Counted from the first letter of the stretch, positions 26,940-36,256 are shown. The stretch: DNA of 64,000 nt from an uncultured Roseburia sp. (GCA_947644305.1 CANRYS010000001.1:124001-188000), one strand, 5' to 3'. The notes: generated by a model not told the origin, from the letters alone. Numbers and translations are program-made.

Positions 26940-27482
26940 TTACAGGAACAGATCCAGCTTCCGCTGCTCTTTCTGAGTCAGTTGGAATACATCCGGTATC
27001 TCGAACCGGTTTTCATCCAGATCCGTAATCAACAGTCTGCTGTCTGTCAGGCGCACCACAGCATTGCCCCCCATATTGATCGTAAACCTGCACTCTCCAC
27101 GGTCCGTCAACACATGAAAATACGCGTAGCCGTACTCGTCTTTGATATCCATAATCTTCTGGATCACCGGTGTAAAATAGTGAAGGTTCAACTGCTGCTC
27201 CAGCATCTTTCTGGTATCCTTTGATACCTGTTTCATATCCGCAATTACTCCGATCTCCTTAGATCGTTCCTCTACCGTCCGAATGGAAATAAACTGATTC
27301 GGTTCGGTAAAGGGAAACAAACGGATCACCTGCACACGGTCCCATTTCTTTCCATCGTATTCCAGACTCACAAACCCGCCTTCTGTCCTCTGAAATACTG
27401 CATTTTCCTTTGTCAGATAACGAAGTGCTGTCATTTCCTCAACTTCCTTTTCCATCTGCTCTATCTTAAATTCTTCTGCCAT
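26940..27482 (-). CDS. DUF1854-family protein
   Basis: A 180-residue soluble protein. The C-terminal part (RGECRFTINMGGNAVVRLTD, then LLITDLDENRFEIPD) matches the DUF1854 family as I know it, which is found next to, or fused with, ABC exporters, including a set linked to cyanophycin genes in proteobacteria. No cyanophycin gene is present here. The ATG overlaps the region of the upstream ABC stop (one-base gap) with GGAGAG as ribosome site, so the two are coupled. Its likely role is an accessory subunit of the two flanking half-transporters. Confidence 0.85.
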   Translation of the reverse strand: MAEEFKIEQMEKEVEEMTALRYLTKENAVFQRTEGGFVSLEYDGKKWDRVQVIRLFPFTEPNQFISIRTVEERSKEIGVIADMKQVSKDTRKMLEQQLNLHYFTPVIQKIMDIKDEYGYAYFHVLTDRGECRFTINMGGNAVVRLTDSRLLITDLDENRFEIPDVFQLTQKEQRKLDLFL

Positions 27483-27483
27483 T

Positions 27484-29817
27484 TTACATCTCTCCTTTCA
27501 GTGCCAGGGATTTCGTCTGAAGCTCCATCAGCTTAAAGTAAATGCCACCCAGGGCTTCCAGTTCACGATGCGTTCCCTCTTCCACGATCTTTCCGTTGTC
27601 GATGACCACCAGACGATCCGCATCCCGCAGGGTTGATAGCCGGTGAGCGATGGACAATGTGGTCCGTCCTTTCACCAGATAGTCCAGGGATTTCTGAATG
27701 GCCTTCTCGGTCTCCGTATCCACGCTTGCGGTTGCCTCATCCAGAATCAGTATTTTGGGATTCGCCAGGATCGCCCGGGCGATGGAAATACGCTGCTTTT
27801 CTCCGCCAGACAGATCCTTTCCAGAAGCTCCGATCACCGTATCATAGCCGTCCGGCATATTGGAGATAAATTCATGGGCACTGGCCAGCATCGCCGCCTG
27901 AATGATATCCGCCCTCGTAGCGTCAGGATTGGCATAGGCGATATTATCCGCCACCGTTCCCATGAAAATATAAGTGTCTTGGGACACCATCGCCACATTT
28001 CTCCGAAGATCATGGAAGGCGATCTCTTTGACGTCCACACCGTCCAGGGATATACTCCCCTCATTGGTATCATACAGCCGGGAGATTAGGTTTACCAGTG
28101 TCGTTTTGCCGGCGCCGGAACGACCCACGATGCCCAGCATCTCTCCTTCCCTCACATGAAGGCTGATATCTTTGAGCACCGGATTGTTGATATCATATCC
28201 AAAGGTCACATGGTCCAGTGTGATCTCCCCTCTCGGTTCAGCCATATGAACAGGAGCTTCGATCTCCTGGATCTCCGGTACGGCATCCATTATTTCAAAC
28301 ATACGCTGGGCCGCATTGATGCTGTTGGACCACATATGGAAAACTCTTGAGAAAAAGTTCATCGGTCCATTCAACTGTCCCACATATCCCACAAAAGTGA
28401 TCAGTACACCCAGCTCCACGCTTCCGGTATTTAAAAGGAGGATTACTCCGAGAATCCACACCCAAATATTAGAGACCTCCTGTACCAGATTATAAAGTAT
28501 CGTAAACCGGTTATTATATTTTACGATGCGGACCTCCGCATCCCTCAAGTGGTCATTCGGTCCCTCGAAACGGGTATTTTCCTGCTGCTGCTGCCCGAAT
28601 GCCTTCACCACCCTAGCTCCCGTCAGGTTATCGTTGACACGGCTGTTGACCGTCCGCTCTGCGCGGTGGCGTCTGCCAAACAGACTCCACAATTTCGGCT
28701 TGAGCTTTACGCTCATGATCACCAGAAGCGGCAAAAGAACACATGCCACCAGCGCCATCTGCCAGTTCAGCCGGAACATCACCGTAAAAGAGGCGATGAT
28801 CGTAAATCCATGTACAAATATGTAAGGAAATCCATCCAGGAAAAAATCCGTCACACGGTCCGCGTCACTGAGCACTCTAGTCATCAGGCTTCCCGTCTGC
28901 TTACTGGTAAAAAAACCGATGGAAAGATTCCCCATAGAGGAAAATACATCCTGTTTCATATCCCGGATCGTGGCTGCCACAACCTGCGCCATCAGTGTTC
29001 CCTGTATCAGCGCCACCCCTTGCTGCACCAGCTTCGACAGCACCATCACTCCTACCAGAAGCAGCAGTGCCAGCCCATATTCCCCAGCTATGCCAAACTG
29101 CGTTAAAAAACCATTATCCATCTTCAATACCTTATCATACAATATCGTACCATTGAGATAAGGCCAGACCAGATTCAGTCCCGCCGCTGCAAAATAGCAG
29201 ATAAATAACGTGATAAATTTCCATTTGTACCGGAAAAAATACCCCATGGTCCGTGTAAAAATAGACCTTTTATTCATACATTTTGGGCAGATCTTCCGCT
29301 TTGGGTCCGGGTACATGGTGCCGCACACCGGACAGTATTCCGCCTGTTCCTCCTGCACTTCTGCCGAAGACTCCACCTCATCTGCCGCGCCGGGATATTT
29401 TTTCAGTTTCCGATAACTCTTCAAAAAAAGGTTCATCTGCTCCAGGTAGAGATTTGTCAATGCCCCGATCCGAAGCGGTACCTCCCCGCGGAATACCGTC
29501 ACCAGATTGGTGGCAACCTGTCTCTCGATGCGCATGTGGGAAGTCTCTTCCAGAGGCAGAAGCCGGTAAGCATACTCCAACGTATCCTCGCCATAATCCA
29601 TATCTTTCGTCCTGGTACCCCGGAAATAGCGCACCCGGTTCCCAATGGGTTCACTGGTCACAATTCCTAATCTGTCTGCCGTCAAAAACAGATATCCGCT
29701 GATATATTCGCAGTTGTCCGATAAATCCATAGGACATACATCTAAAATATCATCTGTACCAATTCCCTCCGGCTCCAACATCTGAAGCACCCGGGATGGT
29801 AATCGGTTTTCTTTCAT
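27484..29817 (-). CDS. ABC exporter half-transporter with N-terminal domain and zinc ribbon
   Basis: A 777-residue protein. Residues 1-150 form a soluble domain (ISGYLFLTADRLGIVTSEPI), then a zinc ribbon C162, C165, C177, C180 (CxxC-x11-CxxC), six membrane segments (about 195-470) and an ATPase domain with GRSGAGKTT, LSGGEKQRISIARA, LILDEATASVD and SIAHRLS. Same architecture as 24578-26755, so the two probably form a heterodimer with the DUF1854 protein between. The start at 29817 is 5 nt after GGAGG; the TTG 4 codons earlier overlaps that site. Confidence 0.9.
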   Translation of the reverse strand: MKENRLPSRVLQMLEPEGIGTDDILDVCPMDLSDNCEYISGYLFLTADRLGIVTSEPIGNRVRYFRGTRTKDMDYGEDTLEYAYRLLPLEETSHMRIERQVATNLVTVFRGEVPLRIGALTNLYLEQMNLFLKSYRKLKKYPGAADEVESSAEVQEEQAEYCPVCGTMYPDPKRKICPKCMNKRSIFTRTMGYFFRYKWKFITLFICYFAAAGLNLVWPYLNGTILYDKVLKMDNGFLTQFGIAGEYGLALLLLVGVMVLSKLVQQGVALIQGTLMAQVVAATIRDMKQDVFSSMGNLSIGFFTSKQTGSLMTRVLSDADRVTDFFLDGFPYIFVHGFTIIASFTVMFRLNWQMALVACVLLPLLVIMSVKLKPKLWSLFGRRHRAERTVNSRVNDNLTGARVVKAFGQQQQENTRFEGPNDHLRDAEVRIVKYNNRFTILYNLVQEVSNIWVWILGVILLLNTGSVELGVLITFVGYVGQLNGPMNFFSRVFHMWSNSINAAQRMFEIMDAVPEIQEIEAPVHMAEPRGEITLDHVTFGYDINNPVLKDISLHVREGEMLGIVGRSGAGKTTLVNLISRLYDTNEGSISLDGVDVKEIAFHDLRRNVAMVSQDTYIFMGTVADNIAYANPDATRADIIQAAMLASAHEFISNMPDGYDTVIGASGKDLSGGEKQRISIARAILANPKILILDEATASVDTETEKAIQKSLDYLVKGRTTLSIAHRLSTLRDADRLVVIDNGKIVEEGTHRELEALGGIYFKLMELQTKSLALKGEM

Positions 29818-29932
29818 AACTTCCTCCAATCAATACTCAACCATGTTTTATGCTGTTTATATCTTAATGCACCTTTACACAGAAAGAAATGTATTTTCTT
29901 GCATAAAAATTGCAATATCCTGTCATAGATCA

Positions 29933-29958
29933 GCGCCACCGAGCCAGCTCAATGGCGC
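29933..29958. repeat. GGCGCC-type hairpin between two ABC pairs
   Basis: GCGCCA (29933-29938) pairs with TGGCGC (29953-29958), with GAG/CTC continuing inside. There is no T-run, so it is not a normal terminator. It shares the GGCGCCATTGAGCT theme with hairpins near 39068, 42229 and 43399. Confidence 0.45.
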
Positions 29959-29977
29959 CAATCTGAACAAGAAAAAC

Positions 29978-31783
29978 TCACACATATTTACTCGCCTGCG
30001 CCTGCCACATCTGAGCATACTTTCCATTGCAAGCAATAAGTGAATCGTGGGTTCCCGCCTCGATGATCTTACCCTTTTCCAGCATAAGGATCCGATCCGC
30101 ATGCCTCGTGGTGGAAAGGCGATGGGAAATAAATATAACACTTTTGTTCTCCGACACCTTTGCCATAGAAAGGTTTAGCTGATATTCCGCGATGGGATCC
30201 AGTGCACTAGAAGGCTCATCCAGGATGATCCAGTCACAGTCTTTATAAAACACCCGCGCCACTGCCAGCTTCTGGCTCTCCCCACCAGACAAGTTCGTTC
30301 CCTCTTCGTCAAATTCCCTGGTCAGACCTGTTTCCACACCATTCTTCATAGATGATAGCCGCAGATAAAATCCACTCTGCCGAAGGGCGGGCGTCACATC
30401 CGCCCGGACAGGCACCTCATCCATCACCACGTTCTCAGCGACCGTAGCGGCATAGATCTGATAATCCTGAAACACCGTACCCATCCGTCTCCGGTACTGT
30501 GCCAGGTCATAATTCCGTATATCCACACCATTCAGAAGGATTCTTCCCCCTGTGGGATCATATAGACGCATCAGAAGTTTGATCAGCGTAGTCTTCCCTG
30601 CCCCATTGTACCCCACCAGGGCAATCTTTTCCCTCGGCGCAATGGAAAAGGAAACCTGATGGATGATATCCCCGTCCTTCTCATCATAGGCAAAGGATAC
30701 ATCCTCAAAACGGATCTCTCCGATCTCTTCTGGCATTGGCAGATTCTTCTCGCTCACCACCTTCGTCTCATAAGCAAGAAAATTTCGAATCTTTTCTACA
30801 TAAAGAGCTGTTTCCACTGCCGCAGGAGGCAGGTCCGATAAGATCCTCAGACCATTTCTCAAACTTCCAGCAGAATTGTATAGCACTACCATGCCGCTGA
30901 ACGATAACACCTTTCTGACCGCCGCCTGAAATACCAGATATCCCAGATAAATGCCATCAAAAATAAAATCACTGAACACATAACACGTCAGAAAGTTCAA
31001 CAGCCACAGCTTCTTACACTCCTCCTTCTGACACTGATAAATCTTCTTGTTCGTCTCCTCAAAATCCCGGTGCAATCGCCCCGAAACCTTCCGGTTCAGC
31101 CGAAGTTCTTTGGCATAGGCGCTGAGATAAAAAGCGCGGTGTACATACTGCCGCTTTTTATTCAGTGGATTGATCTTTAAATTCAGCCGGAACCGGATCT
31201 TATTTGTGACGCCATAGGTCAGAAAACTACCTGCAAAAGACACCAGCACAAACAGAACCGATACGGAATCCTTCAAGAGAAAATATGTACCATAACAAAA
31301 AAATATCACAAGCCCGGACACCAGCATACCGATTAAATTCACCGTACGGTCGATGGAATTCTTTGACTCCGACACCGCCAGCACAAATTCATTATAATAT
31401 TCCGGATCGTCATAACAGGCGATATCCAGGTTCCCCGCTTTTTCATATAACAGAAATTTCAGCTTCTTTTCGATTTTGGGCATACTGATCTCTGCCACCA
31501 CGGAGTTAAAAACAACAGAATACAAACCAGAAAATGCCAGGAGACCAAACAAAAACAGCATAAAATGCAGCACCTCCCGGAAGGGTTTTCCAAATTCCGC
31601 CGCCTCCAGTACAAATCCGATGCCCAGTGTATGTTCCACAAAGATCAGACCATTGTGCCGGATCTTTTCAAATATCAGCATAATGCCATAAAGTGGCGAT
31701 GCTTGAAAGATCAATTTGATCATAAACCACGTATTGGCAAAGGTCTTTCTTGCCGACAATTTCATTTCTTTATCCGATCGCAT
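29978..31783 (-). CDS. ABC exporter half-transporter (peptide-exporter type), second of pair
   Basis: A 601-residue exporter half with about six membrane segments (roughly 25-330) and an ATPase domain: Walker A GYNGAGKTT, signature LSGGESQKLAVAR, Walker B WIILDEPSSALD and H-loop FISHRLS. No C39 peptidase and no extra N-terminal domain. The start at 31783 (MRSDKEMKL) lies 9 nt after GGAGG and overlaps the preceding ABC gene by 14 nt, so the two are co-translated and presumably form a heterodimer. The DEPSSALDPIAEY Walker B form is shared only with its partner, not with the zinc-ribbon pair. Confidence 0.92.
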   Translation of the reverse strand: MRSDKEMKLSARKTFANTWFMIKLIFQASPLYGIMLIFEKIRHNGLIFVEHTLGIGFVLEAAEFGKPFREVLHFMLFLFGLLAFSGLYSVVFNSVVAEISMPKIEKKLKFLLYEKAGNLDIACYDDPEYYNEFVLAVSESKNSIDRTVNLIGMLVSGLVIFFCYGTYFLLKDSVSVLFVLVSFAGSFLTYGVTNKIRFRLNLKINPLNKKRQYVHRAFYLSAYAKELRLNRKVSGRLHRDFEETNKKIYQCQKEECKKLWLLNFLTCYVFSDFIFDGIYLGYLVFQAAVRKVLSFSGMVVLYNSAGSLRNGLRILSDLPPAAVETALYVEKIRNFLAYETKVVSEKNLPMPEEIGEIRFEDVSFAYDEKDGDIIHQVSFSIAPREKIALVGYNGAGKTTLIKLLMRLYDPTGGRILLNGVDIRNYDLAQYRRRMGTVFQDYQIYAATVAENVVMDEVPVRADVTPALRQSGFYLRLSSMKNGVETGLTREFDEEGTNLSGGESQKLAVARVFYKDCDWIILDEPSSALDPIAEYQLNLSMAKVSENKSVIFISHRLSTTRHADRILMLEKGKIIEAGTHDSLIACNGKYAQMWQAQASKYV

Positions 31784-33623
31784 CCCATTCCACCTCCAAA
31801 TCCGATTCCTCCGGCTGGTAATTCTTCGCCTGCATCCGGTACATCTGAGCATATTTCCCATTCTGCTCCATCAGTTCCCCATGGGTTCCCTGTTCGATCA
31901 GGCGTCCCTCCTCCAGCATATACACTACATCTGCATCCTTTACCGAAGACAACCGGTGGGAGATAAAAAACATGAGATGATCCTGGCTCTCTTCCAAGAT
32001 CGCCTGAAACAGATCATATTCCGCGATGGGGTCCAGGGCGCTGGAAGGTTCGTCAAACACCTTGATCGGCGCCGGGTTGGCAAAAGCCCTCGCCACGACG
32101 ATCTTCTGGTACTCACCGCCGGAAAGTACCGCACCCTCCTCCTTAAACTCTTTGGTCAGCATCGTGTGGATGCCCTGGGGAAGGCTCATCACCTTCTCAT
32201 AAACCCCTGCCCGCTTCAATGCCTCCACTGTCACCTTTTCAGGATCCTCCACCTGACGCTCCATCAGGACATTATCCATGATACTGTAGGCAAAGATCTT
32301 ATAATCCTGGAACGCCGCCGCAAATAAATTCCGATATGCCTCCAGGTCATACTCCCTGATATCCCTACCATTCACGAGGATCACACCCTCATTCGGATCA
32401 TAGAGTCGGAACAACAATTTGAGAATGGTGGTTTTGCCAGCCCCATTGTGTCCCACCAGCGCCACAGATTCATTTCTTCCAATCTTAAAAGACAGATCGT
32501 GGATTACCTCTTTTCCTCCCCGGTAGGAAAAGGATACGTGACAGAATTCGATACTTTCAATCTCCCGTTCCGGCAGATCTCCCTTCGCATCCTCTGGAAT
32601 CTTTTCTTCATAGGACATAAAGGTACGAATATTGTATACAAACATCCCGTTCTGACTGCAGGTCACCATAGAATTGCCAATGCGGACAAGAATCCAGGAT
32701 GCGGTTACCATCATACTGGACAGAATCGAAAGATCCGCCAAGCTCAACCGGTGTACCACCATGGTCTGATAGGCGCCATATAGCATAAGCCCCTCAAAAA
32801 TGATGATATAAGACAGATAAAACTGCAGAAACGCGTTGGGGATCAGTCTGCTTATGTAGGATTTCACCACCCGAATCCGGTGTTCCACCGCTTCCTCATA
32901 AGTGCGCTTCAGCACTTGAAATATATTAGAAAGCCTCATTTCCTTTGCATATTCCCCCAGATACATCACCCGGTTTACATACTCTGTCTTCCGGTTATCC
33001 GGCGTCACCTCCTGGTAGATCGCAAAATTCAGCTTATTCACTATCGTTCCAAATACAAAAGATCCAACGATGGGTGACAGTACAAACAACAGCATTCTCG
33101 GGTCCATCCGGTACATCAATACATAGGTGGATATCCCAGCAATGGCTGCGCAGATGATATTAGTCATCTCCCAGACGATCTTCGTCATTTTCTCACACGC
33201 CTGATCCACTGCCATGGTATAGCGATTGTAAAACTCTGTATCCTCAAAGCACTCCAGCTCCACATTTTCCGCCTTGTGATAAAACACCGAATACATCCTC
33301 TGATACAGTTCTACTTCCTTGAGTGGTTTCACTACCCGGTCCACATATCTGTCATAAAGGATGAGCACACACATAAGCGCCGCCACCATACCAATATACA
33401 AATATACCGTAGAGACGGCCTCCCCGCCGGTCACTGCCTGGATGATATAACGGATAAAGTAGGCACTGAAAAATACCCAGTTAAAATAGCCGATGGCATT
33501 AGAGAAAAATGCGTGGACCACATAGCTTTTACTCATAGACCACACAAATCCCAGAGCATAGAAATTATTTTTTACCGTTTCCCAAAACCCAAGCCCAATA
33601 TTATCCTTTGACTTCTTACTCAT
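31770..33623 (-). CDS. ABC exporter half-transporter (peptide-exporter type), first of pair
   Basis: A 617-residue exporter half: membrane domain (about 20-330), then an ATPase with GHNGAGKTT, LSGGEYQKIVVARA, IKVFDEPSSALD and FFISHRLS. No peptidase domain. The start at 33623 (MSKKSK) follows GAGAGGAGAAG; a TTG 8 codons earlier has no ribosome site. It is the first transporter after a 32-residue peptide gene and a leader hairpin. The exported substrate is not proven; the adjacent peptide is the obvious candidate. Confidence 0.92.
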   Translation of the reverse strand: MSKKSKDNIGLGFWETVKNNFYALGFVWSMSKSYVVHAFFSNAIGYFNWVFFSAYFIRYIIQAVTGGEAVSTVYLYIGMVAALMCVLILYDRYVDRVVKPLKEVELYQRMYSVFYHKAENVELECFEDTEFYNRYTMAVDQACEKMTKIVWEMTNIICAAIAGISTYVLMYRMDPRMLLFVLSPIVGSFVFGTIVNKLNFAIYQEVTPDNRKTEYVNRVMYLGEYAKEMRLSNIFQVLKRTYEEAVEHRIRVVKSYISRLIPNAFLQFYLSYIIIFEGLMLYGAYQTMVVHRLSLADLSILSSMMVTASWILVRIGNSMVTCSQNGMFVYNIRTFMSYEEKIPEDAKGDLPEREIESIEFCHVSFSYRGGKEVIHDLSFKIGRNESVALVGHNGAGKTTILKLLFRLYDPNEGVILVNGRDIREYDLEAYRNLFAAAFQDYKIFAYSIMDNVLMERQVEDPEKVTVEALKRAGVYEKVMSLPQGIHTMLTKEFKEEGAVLSGGEYQKIVVARAFANPAPIKVFDEPSSALDPIAEYDLFQAILEESQDHLMFFISHRLSSVKDADVVYMLEEGRLIEQGTHGELMEQNGKYAQMYRMQAKNYQPEESDLEVEWDAIG

Positions 33624-33732
33624 TAACTTCTCCTCTCTTCCTCCCAAATGATTCGCTCCGCAGATGTCGAATTTTCCTATAAGAAAAAACAGGACTCCTG
33701 ATACTGGTCAGAAATCCCGTCATTACTTCCAT
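33616..33732 (-). CDS. Possible second small ORF (38 aa) overlapping the ABC start
   Basis: An open frame from ATG 33732 to TAA 33616-33618, overlapping the first ABC gene by 8 nt. The ribosome site is weak (AGAAGAG). The product is basic and hydrophobic in the middle (TSIRSPVFSYRKIRHLR) and shares only a short SPV with the upstream peptide. It could be a second precursor, a coupling leader for the transporter or chance. Confidence 0.25.
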   Translation of the reverse strand: MEVMTGFLTSIRSPVFSYRKIRHLRSESFGRKRGEVNE

Positions 33733-33751
33733 ACTCTTCTATTTTTTACAA

Positions 33752-33778
33752 AGCGGGAAAAAAGATTCCCTTCCCGCT
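33752..33778 (-). terminator. Hairpin overlapping the peptide stop codon (possible attenuator)
   Basis: An 8-bp stem AGCGGGAA/TTCCCGCT (33771-33778 with 33752-33759) with an 11-nt loop starts within the TAG region of the peptide gene. The following minus-strand sequence, TTGTAAAAAAT, is a poor T-run, so termination is probably partial. It could make the peptide transcript much more abundant than the transporter transcript. Confidence 0.55.
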
Positions 33779-33875
33779 AAGCACTGGTAACAGGAGACTG
33801 GACGATAAGATTTCTGATATAAGTTGTGCCTTTTGTCAAATCTAGATGATTCGCTGGTTTTATTGTTCTGATCAT
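33777..33875 (-). CDS. 32-aa peptide gene at the head of the ABC exporter operon
   Basis: A 33-codon ORF starting at ATG 33875, with a near-perfect ribosome site (AAAGGAGGT, 7 nt spacing) and a textbook promoter 45 bp upstream. The peptide begins MIRTIKPANHLDL and contains HLDLTKGTTYIRNL, ending in QSPVTSA. It has no Cys, no double-glycine leader and no signal peptide, and there is no modification enzyme next to it. The position before two exporter halves suggests a secreted peptide or a regulatory leader peptide. I recognise no family. Confidence 0.7.
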   Translation of the reverse strand: MIRTIKPANHLDLTKGTTYIRNLIVQSPVTSA

Positions 33876-33920
33876 ATCGTCCACCTCCTTTCTGTTTTTC
33901 ATTTTATTATCGTGGTTATA

Positions 33921-33949
33921 ATCCTATCACAGTTGGAAATTTATTGCAA
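33921..33949 (-). promoter_or_regulatory. Sigma-A promoter of the peptide-ABC operon
   Basis: TTGCAA (33944-33949), 17-bp spacer, TAGGAT (33921-33926) on the minus strand, in the spacer after glyQS. Confidence 0.75.
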
Positions 33950-34003
33950 GCATTTTTTGGTAATATTATCATGTACCATTTTTCTACCTTACCCAAAAAC
34001 AAG

Positions 34004-35392
34004 CTAGAATGTAAATTTATCCTCAAAATAAGTCTTAAGATCAGCGATCTTAATCCTTTCCTGTTCCATCGTATCACGGTCGCGCACGGTAACCATTCCG
34101 TCCTCTTCCGAATCAAAATCATAGGTAATGCAGAAGGGGGTTCCGATCTCATCTTGACGACGATAGCGTTTGCCGATATTTCCACGGTCATCATACTCAC
34201 AGTTATAGTATTTACTCAGCTCTTCAAACACCTTCTCTGCCCCCTCACCCAGTTTCTTAGACAGTGGCAGCACACCGATCTTCACTGGTGCCAGAGCCGG
34301 ATGGAAGTGCATAACCGTACGCACATCACCACCTTCCAGTTCTTCCTCATCATAAGCACTGCAGAGAAAAGCAAGGGTGACACGGTCGGCGCCCAGGGAC
34401 GGCTCAATGACATACGGTATGTATTTATCCTTGCGCTCGTCGTCAAAATAACTCATATCCTCACCAGAAGTATTCTGATGCTGGGTCAGGTCATAATCGG
34501 TACGGTCTGCGATTCCCCAGAGCTCACCCCATCCAAAGGGGAATAAAAACTCGATATCACTGGTGGCTTTACTGTAGAAGGAAAGCTCCTCTTTGTCATG
34601 GTCGCGAACCCGCATCTCTTCCTCTTTGATCCCCAGATCCTGCAGCCATTTGATACAAAATTCTTTCCAATAGGAGAACCACTCCAGGTCGGTATCCGGT
34701 ACACAGAAGAACTCCAGCTCCATCTGTTCAAACTCGCGGGTACGGAAAGTAAAGTTCCCTGGTGTGATCTCATTACGGAAAGATTTTCCGATCTGACCAA
34801 TACCAAAAGGTACTTTTTTTCTGGAAGTTCTCTGTACATTTTTAAAATTTACAAAGATTCCCTGTGCCGTCTCCGGGCGGAGATATACCGTATTCTTTGC
34901 ATCCTCTGTCACACCCTGGAAGGTCTTAAACATCAGGTTGAACTGTCGGATCTCCGTAAAATTGTGTGTTCCGCAGGTAGGACATGGCACTGCCTTATCC
35001 TGGATAAACTGTTCCATCTTTGCATTGTCCCAGCCATCCACAGAGCCATCCAGCTCCATGCCATTTTCCTCTGCAAAATTTTCGATCAATTGATCTGCAC
35101 GAAATCTCTCATGGCATTCCTTACAGTCCATCAGCGGATCGGAAAAACCGCCTAGATGTCCGGAAGCCACCCATGTCTGCGGATTCATAAGAATGGCGCA
35201 GTCCACACCAACATTATATTTATTCTCCTGGATAAATTTCTGCCACCATGCCTTTTTTACGTTGTTTTTTAGCTCCACTCCAAGATTTCCGTAATCCCAT
35301 GTATTCGCCAATCCGCCATAGATCTCCGAACCCGGATAGATGAAACCACGTCCTTTGGCAAGTGCCACAATTTTGTCCATTGTCTTTTCCAT
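34004..35392 (-). CDS. glyQS: Glycyl-tRNA synthetase, single-chain class II
   Basis: A 462-residue dimeric-type glycyl-tRNA synthetase. N-terminal [20 protein letters not shown], motif 2 region [20 protein letters not shown], motif 3 [13 protein letters not shown], and an anticodon-binding domain at the end ([15 protein letters not shown]). The start at 35392 has GGAAAGGA upstream. Its promoter lies at 35433-35461. No T-box leader is visible in the 122-base spacer. Confidence 0.97.
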   Translation of the reverse strand: MEKTMDKIVALAKGRGFIYPGSEIYGGLANTWDYGNLGVELKNNVKKAWWQKFIQENKYNVGVDCAILMNPQTWVASGHLGGFSDPLMDCKECHERFRADQLIENFAEENGMELDGSVDGWDNAKMEQFIQDKAVPCPTCGTHNFTEIRQFNLMFKTFQGVTEDAKNTVYLRPETAQGIFVNFKNVQRTSRKKVPFGIGQIGKSFRNEITPGNFTFRTREFEQMELEFFCVPDTDLEWFSYWKEFCIKWLQDLGIKEEEMRVRDHDKEELSFYSKATSDIEFLFPFGWGELWGIADRTDYDLTQHQNTSGEDMSYFDDERKDKYIPYVIEPSLGADRVTLAFLCSAYDEEELEGGDVRTVMHFHPALAPVKIGVLPLSKKLGEGAEKVFEELSKYYNCEYDDRGNIGKRYRRQDEIGTPFCITYDFDSEEDGMVTVRDRDTMEQERIKIADLKTYFEDKFTF

Positions 35393-35432
35393 AATCGTCG
35401 TCCTTTCCTTTTTTAATCGTAATCTGTATGCT

Positions 35433-35461
35433 ATTTTACTATTGTTTCATTTAGATTTCAA
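35433..35461 (-). promoter_or_regulatory. Sigma-A promoter of glyQS
   Basis: TTGAAA (35456-35461), 17-bp spacer, TAAAAT (35433-35438). It lies between the pflA stop and glyQS, so glyQS need not depend on the pfl transcript. Confidence 0.75.
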
Positions 35462-35514
35462 CAATTTTTAAGAAAATAAATGAAGCTCCCCTCAGATTGA
35501 GCCTGTTCGACAGT

Positions 35515-36252
35515 TCAATCCCCTATCCCTAAAATCTGCTTCGCATGGGCTACCCTCTCAGGCGACGGAGGGTCGATCCCCTCTAAAGGATAAGGGACTC
35601 CTAAATTCTCCCACTTAAAAACGCCGAGGGTATGATAGGGAAGAACTTCCACTTTCTCCACGGTCCTTAACTCCCGGATAAATGCCGCCAACGCATGAAG
35701 ATACTCGTCCTTATCATTTCGCTCCGGTACCAGCACATGACGAATCCACATGGGCTGTCCCAGATCCGACATCAGCCTGGCCATCTCTTTTATATTTTCA
35801 CCGGACTGTCCCGTCAGAATCCGATGCCCTTCCTCATCGATATGCTTGATATCCAGCATCACAAGATCCGTGACCTCCATCAATTCTTTCCATTTTGAAA
35901 AAAAAGGTTCCTCTCTCGTAAATGGATTCCCGCTGGTATCCAGCGTGGTGTGAATGTCCTTTTTCTTAGCTTCGGAAAACAGCTCCAGTAAAAAATCGAT
36001 CTGCAGCAGAGGCTCTCCCCCACTGACGGTAATACCGCCCTCACTTCCCCAGTAAGAGCGGTACCTCAAAGCCGTCTGAATCAATTCAGAAACCGTATAT
36101 TCCCTGCCGGCACGAAGGTCCCAGGTGTCCGGATTGTGGCAGAACTGGCAGCGCATGTGACAGCCGTTCAGAAATATGACATACCGGACGCCCGGTCCGT
36201 CGGCAGAACCAAAGCTTTCTAGAGAATGGACCATTCCGATTCTCTCACTCAA
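35515..36252 (-). CDS. pflA: Pyruvate formate-lyase activating enzyme
   Basis: A 245-residue radical SAM enzyme that installs the glycyl radical on PflB. It shows the cluster motif CHMRCQFCHNPDTW, the SAM-binding SGGEPLLQ, and DTSGNPF, matching PflA. It starts 4 nt after the pflB stop. A 10-bp hairpin (35495-35520) overlaps its stop codon but has no T-run. Confidence 0.96.
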   Translation of the reverse strand: MSERIGMVHSLESFGSADGPGVRYVIFLNGCHMRCQFCHNPDTWDLRAGREYTVSELIQTALRYRSYWGSEGGITVSGGEPLLQIDFLLELFSEAKKKDIHTTLDTSGNPFTREEPFFSKWKELMEVTDLVMLDIKHIDEEGHRILTGQSGENIKEMARLMSDLGQPMWIRHVLVPERNDKDEYLHALAAFIRELRTVEKVEVLPYHTLGVFKWENLGVPYPLEGIDPPSPERVAHAKQILGIGD

Positions 36253-36256
36253 TTTC

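Noticed and set aside
24578-29817. Cyanophycin-metabolism operon, suggested by DUF1854 plus ABC transporters
   Set aside because: No cyanophycin synthetase or cyanophycinase gene is present; only the transporter/DUF1854 association is shared.
35393-35514. T-box leader for glyQS
   Set aside because: The spacer is too short and lacks the T-box sequence and specifier stem.
35495-35520. Terminator after pflA
   Set aside because: The 10-bp hairpin overlaps the stop codon but is followed by GC-rich sequence, not a T-run.
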